Positions 40,503 through 43,637 of a stretch of 43,637 bases of DNA are shown here, in pieces. Position numbers and translations under genes: made by a program. Under the pieces are notes generated by a model. The model was not told the DNA's origin and did not search any database. It worked only from the letters and a program-made list of their open reading frames with translations. The stretch lies in contig CP070758.1 in NCBI GenBank assembly GCA_020348925.1, forward strand, positions 1,135,139-1,178,775, read 5' to 3'. Within the stretch, counting starts at the first letter, position 1; every line of letters starts with the position of its first letter. Origin of the DNA: Gemmatimonadota bacterium. Lineage in GTDB: Bacteria > JBHIER01 > G020348925.

Positions 40503-40526
40503 GAAGGGGAACCTCGGTTCCCCTTC
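40503..40526 (-). terminator. Strong GC-rich hairpin after the alpha/beta hydrolase gene
   Basis: GAAGGGGAACC (40503-40513) and GGTTCCCCTTC (40516-40526) form a perfect 11-bp inverted repeat with a minimal loop, 44 bp after the stop at 40571. The stem is strong enough for termination, but no T tract follows on either strand. It could instead be an RNA-stabilising 3' hairpin. Confidence 0.5.
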
Positions 40527-40570
40527 ACCGTCTCATTCCGGACAGAACCTGGCAATACGGAGAAGTGCTC

Positions 40571-41467
40571 TTACTCCGATGGTTCCCCTGCAACGAGGTT
40601 GTCAACAGCGCTCAAGAGCAACCGGTTGAAGTTCTCAGGGTCCTCCATGTGGATGAAATGGCCGACCGCCGCGACATACACCACCTCATAGGAGAGGGCA
40701 TGTTTCCGATTTGCCTCGACGGTTGTGGGGTACTGGAGGGAGTTTATGCAGCGAATGGGAATTCGGACCTCTTTGAGTGTTTCTATATAATCATATTTAA
40801 ATAAATCCTCCATCAACGGGATCCCAACATCAGGAGGTGCGGAAGCCATGTCAGTCGTAACTCGCTTGACAAGGGCTGAGTCGGCGTTCACAGGAAACAT
40901 GGTTTTTATGAAACCTGTGGTCGCCTCCTTGAAATTTTGCCGGAACCGGCTCAGGAAGGCGTCAATCTGATCCTGCTCGAATTGTATTTCAAAATTGAGA
41001 AACGTATCAATGCCTATTATGCCGAGAACCTGTTCCGGCATCCGCCGTGCGGCTTCCAAAACCACAGGCCCTCCCATCGAATGCCCGATTAGTATAACGC
41101 TGTCGAGCCGGAGTTTCGTGGCAACCGCCTTCACATCTTCGCCCAAAGAAGCAATGGTCCATTTCTTGCGGTTGCGTCCGGACTCACCGTGACCGGCGAG
41201 ATCGATGGTCACCACTTTAAAGTGTTCTGCAAAAGTATCCACCTGTGCGTCCCAGTAGTGCCGATCGCAGCACCAGCAGTGGACGAAAACGAGCGCCGGT
41301 TCACCGCTTCCATGAACCTCGTAGGCAATCGCCACTCCGTCAGACGAGGCCACAGTATTCACACCCGAGACAATCGCAGCATCATCGGACTTTTGCTGGC
41401 AGGAAAAGAAAATGAACGACGTACATAATACAATAATTAATAGAAAACTGTGTATGAACCTATTCAT
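40571..41467 (-). CDS. Alpha/beta hydrolase lipoprotein
   Basis: 298 residues. ATG 41467 has GAGGAG with 7-nt spacing. Lipoprotein signal MNRFIHSFLLIIVLCTSFIFFSC (lipobox FFSC). The alpha/beta hydrolase fold runs from about 35: VASSDGVAIAYEVHGSG, PALVFVHCWCCDRHYWD (oxyanion region), VVTIDLAGHGESG, the nucleophile elbow GHSMGG (Ser near 129) and a catalytic-His candidate in AVGHFIHMEDPENF (near 269). The usual catalytic Asp after strand 7 is not evident (CINSLQYPTT); Asp in IIGIDTF after the strand-6 region is a possible alternative. The substrate is unknown: esterase, lipase or C-C hydrolase. A 14-bp palindrome lies 35 bp upstream of the start codon. Confidence 0.9.
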   Translation of the reverse strand: MNRFIHSFLLIIVLCTSFIFFSCQQKSDDAAIVSGVNTVASSDGVAIAYEVHGSGEPALVFVHCWCCDRHYWDAQVDTFAEHFKVVTIDLAGHGESGRNRKKWTIASLGEDVKAVATKLRLDSVILIGHSMGGPVVLEAARRMPEQVLGIIGIDTFLNFEIQFEQDQIDAFLSRFRQNFKEATTGFIKTMFPVNADSALVKRVTTDMASAPPDVGIPLMEDLFKYDYIETLKEVRIPIRCINSLQYPTTVEANRKHALSYEVVYVAAVGHFIHMEDPENFNRLLLSAVDNLVAGEPSE

Positions 41468-41501
41468 TTCGATTCTCCTCTCATATATTCATGTTATAAA
41501 A

Positions 41502-41515
41502 TGAGGATATCCTCA
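41502..41515. promoter_or_regulatory. 14-bp perfect palindrome TGAGGATATCCTCA, candidate operator
   Basis: The palindrome is 34 bp upstream of the alpha/beta hydrolase start. On the minus strand it fills the space between a weak -35-like TTTTTG and a -10-like TATAAC (41498-41493). An extra half site ATCCTCA is at 41536-41542. This layout suits repression by a dimeric regulator; no such regulator is encoded in this window. Confidence 0.45.
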
Positions 41516-41704
41516 CAAAAATTTAACTTTAAATAATCCTCATCTGAAAAATGTTACATTCCAATTCCCTCAGCAAACCAGGATTGTCTGGCTCTATCCG
41601 GAGTCGTAACTGGAGCGTTCGATCAGCAGAGCAGGATCTCTATGGCTCATCGACTCCATACAATGCTCCATGTATTTGTCCGGCTTTCACTCGGTAGTAA
41701 CCGC

Positions 41705-42691
41705 TCAAGGGTTTCGACTCAATCTTTTAATCACCATAAGTGTCAGATCGTCGGTCTTGGGGCCACCAGATCGAAAGGTCTCCAGGTCCGCCACGCAGAG
41801 GGAGATGAGGTTCTCAGGTGCCAGCGAGCGGTGCGTCCTCACACATTCGAAAAGTCTCTCTGTACCGTACTCCACCCCGGATGTATTCTGCGCCTCAGAA
41901 AGACCGTCCGTATAAAGAAGAAGAGTATCGCCCGGAGCCAATCGCAGTGTGTTCGCCGAAAATTGCTCATCGCAGAACATGCCGAGAGGGAGTCCTGTCG
42001 CATGTATCTCTTCTATCGATGTCCCTTGTATCAGAAGAGGTGGATTGTGTCCGGCATTGCAGATTTCAACTTCCCCCGAACTATCGGCCTTACCACACAC
42101 TAAAGTCGCGAAGTGAGACGAGAGCGTGCTTTGACAGAACATGCTGCTTGCCCGCTGCATTACTTGATCGAGAGGTAGCTCAAGAGATACGAGCGTGCGG
42201 AACGTGGCATGCAGGTGCGCCATGAGCATCGATGCTGCCACGCCTTTGCCCGAAACATCTCCAACCGTGAAGTAGAGATCGTCTCCGTGGCTCAGAAGGT
42301 CGCAGTAATCCCCACTGACCGGTCCCGCTCCTTCATAATAGTACGCCGTCTCCCACCCTGCAACCTGAAAGCCATGCTTCGGCAGCAACTCATTCTGAAT
42401 TTGAGACGCCATCTTCAGATCCAGCTCAAGCGCCCGTTGTTGATCCGGGCTCATATGATCGAGGCAGAAATGAACGAGAGGATCGGCGATGAGGCGCTCC
42501 GGCTCAATCGCCTCCTTACAGGCTTCGCACAAGCCGAATGTTCCCTCGTTGACACGGGCAACGGCAGCATCCACTTCGTCGAGAAGCCGCAAAAGCTGCG
42601 AATCCTTCGGATATGAAACGAGAGCATCTTCGAGCTTGGATCGCCGATCAAGCAATTGATCTCGAATCTGGGAATTCGAAATATCAGCCAT
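41705..42691 (-). CDS. DksA/TraR-type zinc finger fused to a SpoIIE/PP2C-type phosphatase
   Basis: 328 residues. ATG 42691 has AAGGGG about 7 nt upstream. Residues 1-80 resemble the DksA/TraR C-terminal region: a helical part (LEDALVSYPKDSQLLRLLDEVDAAVARVNEGTFGLC) and a zinc knuckle with Cys55, Cys58, Cys76 and, in place of the fourth Cys, His79 (GLCEACKEAIEPERL...HFCLDH). After a short coiled helix (LELDLKMASQIQNELLP, typical of RsbU-like linkers) comes the full PP2C core: VSGDYCDLL (125-133), VGDVSGKGVAASML (143-156), CNAGHNPPLL, LYTDGLSEA and TDDLTLMVIK. It is soluble and cytosolic. The fusion suggests a phosphatase steered by redox, zinc or RNA polymerase binding. It lies 25 bp downstream of the TPR gene. 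Confidence 0.92.
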   Translation of the reverse strand: MADISNSQIRDQLLDRRSKLEDALVSYPKDSQLLRLLDEVDAAVARVNEGTFGLCEACKEAIEPERLIADPLVHFCLDHMSPDQQRALELDLKMASQIQNELLPKHGFQVAGWETAYYYEGAGPVSGDYCDLLSHGDDLYFTVGDVSGKGVAASMLMAHLHATFRTLVSLELPLDQVMQRASSMFCQSTLSSHFATLVCGKADSSGEVEICNAGHNPPLLIQGTSIEEIHATGLPLGMFCDEQFSANTLRLAPGDTLLLYTDGLSEAQNTSGVEYGTERLFECVRTHRSLAPENLISLCVADLETFRSGGPKTDDLTLMVIKRLSRNP

Positions 42692-42716
42692 CTCATTTCC
42701 CCTTATATTCCAACAT

Positions 42717-43637
42717 TCACCCCCCCAACTCTCTCAGCCGCTCCTGCGCCGCCTGGCCCCATTGGGAGTCGACGCCGTAGCGCTCGACCATGCGGCGGTA
42801 CAATCGTCTGGCCTCGTCAATTCTACCCAAGGCCTCGTACGCCTGACCGGCCTTGAACTCCGCTGTGAGGGCCCACAGCCCCCCGGCCTGACCCAGGTAG
42901 GCCACTTTCAGATACTCGAGCAGGGCTTGATCGTATTTGCCGGAATCATAATAGGACTCCCCGATCCAGTACCGGACCTCGGACTCTTCCTCAGCATCGA
43001 CATCGGGCAGAACCTCTTCGAGCGCTGTAACAGCCTCGGTGTAATGTCCAAGCTCGGCGTGCAGATATCCGATCTTGATGCGAACACGACGAGCATCCTC
43101 ATAATCGGGGAACCGCCGGATAAGCTCCTGTGCCCAATGGAGGGCCTGATCCTGTCGGTTGGCCGCCTCATGGGTTCGAATCAGATTGAAGAGAGCCGCG
43201 GGGACAAGATCTCCAGCGCCCTCATCATCGATCACCCTTTTGTATGCAAAAGCAGCATCCTCAAAATTCATCTGGAGGTGATAAATATTTCCCAATTTCA
43301 GATAAACGGAGGGCACAAGATCGCTATCAGGACTTTCCTGAACCAGGGTGCGAAAGGCTTCGACGGCCTTTTCGTAATCTCCGGCTTCCGCGAAGGCCGA
43401 CCCGATGCCATACCGTGCATTATCCACAAACCGGCTCTCAGGATACTCATCGATCACATTTTGAAAAGCGAGAAGAGCATCCTGACCATTGTTGACCGAC
43501 AAATAATAGATACCCTTTTCAAGGTCGAATTGAGCTGCATAGTCCTCCTGCTGCGGTTGTTCCTTGCGAAACGATTTCGCCCTCGTCTCCGCCGTCACCA
43601 TATCCCCCAATCGATACGAGGCCAAAATAGCCTTCGC
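42717..43637 (-). CDS. TPR-repeat protein, 5' end beyond the window
   Basis: The frame is open to the right edge (codons GCG AAG GCT ATT TTG ...), so the start lies outside; 306 residues are visible. Tandem tetratricopeptide repeats of the BamD/YbgF/Tol-Pal type fill the sequence: YYLSVNNGQDALLAFQNVIDEYPESRFVDNARYGIGSAF, DYEKAVEAFRTLVQESPDSDLVPSVYLKLGNIY, and later GKYDQALLEYLKVAYLG and EARRLYRRMVERYG. The product ends in QERLRELGG. Such proteins are usually periplasmic or outer-membrane scaffolds. The downstream zinc-finger/PP2C gene, 25 bp away, is probably in the same transcript. Confidence 0.85.
   Translation of the reverse strand, partial: AKAILASYRLGDMVTAETRAKSFRKEQPQQEDYAAQFDLEKGIYYLSVNNGQDALLAFQNVIDEYPESRFVDNARYGIGSAFAEAGDYEKAVEAFRTLVQESPDSDLVPSVYLKLGNIYHLQMNFEDAAFAYKRVIDDEGAGDLVPAALFNLIRTHEAANRQDQALHWAQELIRRFPDYEDARRVRIKIGYLHAELGHYTEAVTALEEVLPDVDAEEESEVRYWIGESYYDSGKYDQALLEYLKVAYLGQAGGLWALTAEFKAGQAYEALGRIDEARRLYRRMVERYGVDSQWGQAAQERLRELGG

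Noticed and set aside
1-43637. CRISPR arrays, insertion sequences, prophage or toxin-antitoxin modules
   Set aside because: No regularly spaced repeats, transposase or integrase motifs, phage structural genes or toxin-antitoxin pairs were seen by eye on either strand.

Overview
The window looks like a chromosomal contig of an uncultured, Gram-negative-type bacterium, most likely in or near the FCB superphylum (KSB1, Zixibacteria, Latescibacteria, Marinimicrobia-like) or Aminicenantes. The pointers are two secreted proteins with a C-terminal FlgD-like/type IX-like sorting domain (NYPNPFNP motif), dockerin and cohesin-like modules in non-cellulosomal proteins, DUF5916 outer-membrane barrels, lipobox proteins, LolA, and PD40 propeller lipoproteins of a kind common in those phyla. 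The phylum call is an inference; no rRNA gene is present.

Layout. 1-3785 (minus): the 5' part of an unknown secreted protein and a 1104-residue DUF11/cohesin/dockerin surface protein. 4087-8483 (plus): a tRNA-Thr(CGT), a small cohesin-like secreted protein, a palindromic terminator, then ftsK (TTG start) overlapping lolA. The tRNA and ftsK each have a TTGACA-N17-TATATT promoter. 8484-8810 is a convergent gap. Everything from 8811 to 43637 is on the minus strand: a dockerin ORF coupled to a GNAT protein, a CsgG-like/barrel protein, an aspartyl protease-PDZ protein, a lipoprotein esterase, a membrane SpoIIE/PP2C phosphatase and a YbjQ-like protein.

The most distinctive part is 15748-35915, about 20 kb of closely spaced minus-strand genes that nearly all encode exported proteins: five paralogous PD40 beta-propeller proteins sharing a YLGQxPPG...FAPGIVST entry motif, two DUF5916 barrels, two retropepsin-like aspartyl proteases, a class C beta-lactamase-like hydrolase, an ankyrin-metallo-beta-lactamase fusion, an NHL/SMP-30-like propeller, and one cytosolic acyl-CoA dehydrogenase. 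A small PAS protein overlaps the first propeller gene. Further upstream are a Tat-motif QueG/RdhA-like iron-sulfur protein, an ankyrin-beta-lactamase fusion coupled to another propeller gene, an alpha/beta hydrolase lipoprotein, a DksA-type-zinc-finger/PP2C fusion, and a TPR protein running off the right edge.

A recurring pattern is a propeller gene immediately upstream of a hydrolase or barrel gene (20213/18499, 27274/25761, 34547/32266, 39142/37464). My reading is that this is an expanded envelope module for sensing, binding and processing an extracellular peptide, glycan or lactam-like substrate. The substrate cannot be read from the sequence. Short dispersed repeats (a REP-like palindrome with a half copy elsewhere, and a 16-bp repeat overlapping two possible -35 boxes) are also present. 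I saw no CRISPR array, insertion sequence, phage gene or rRNA.
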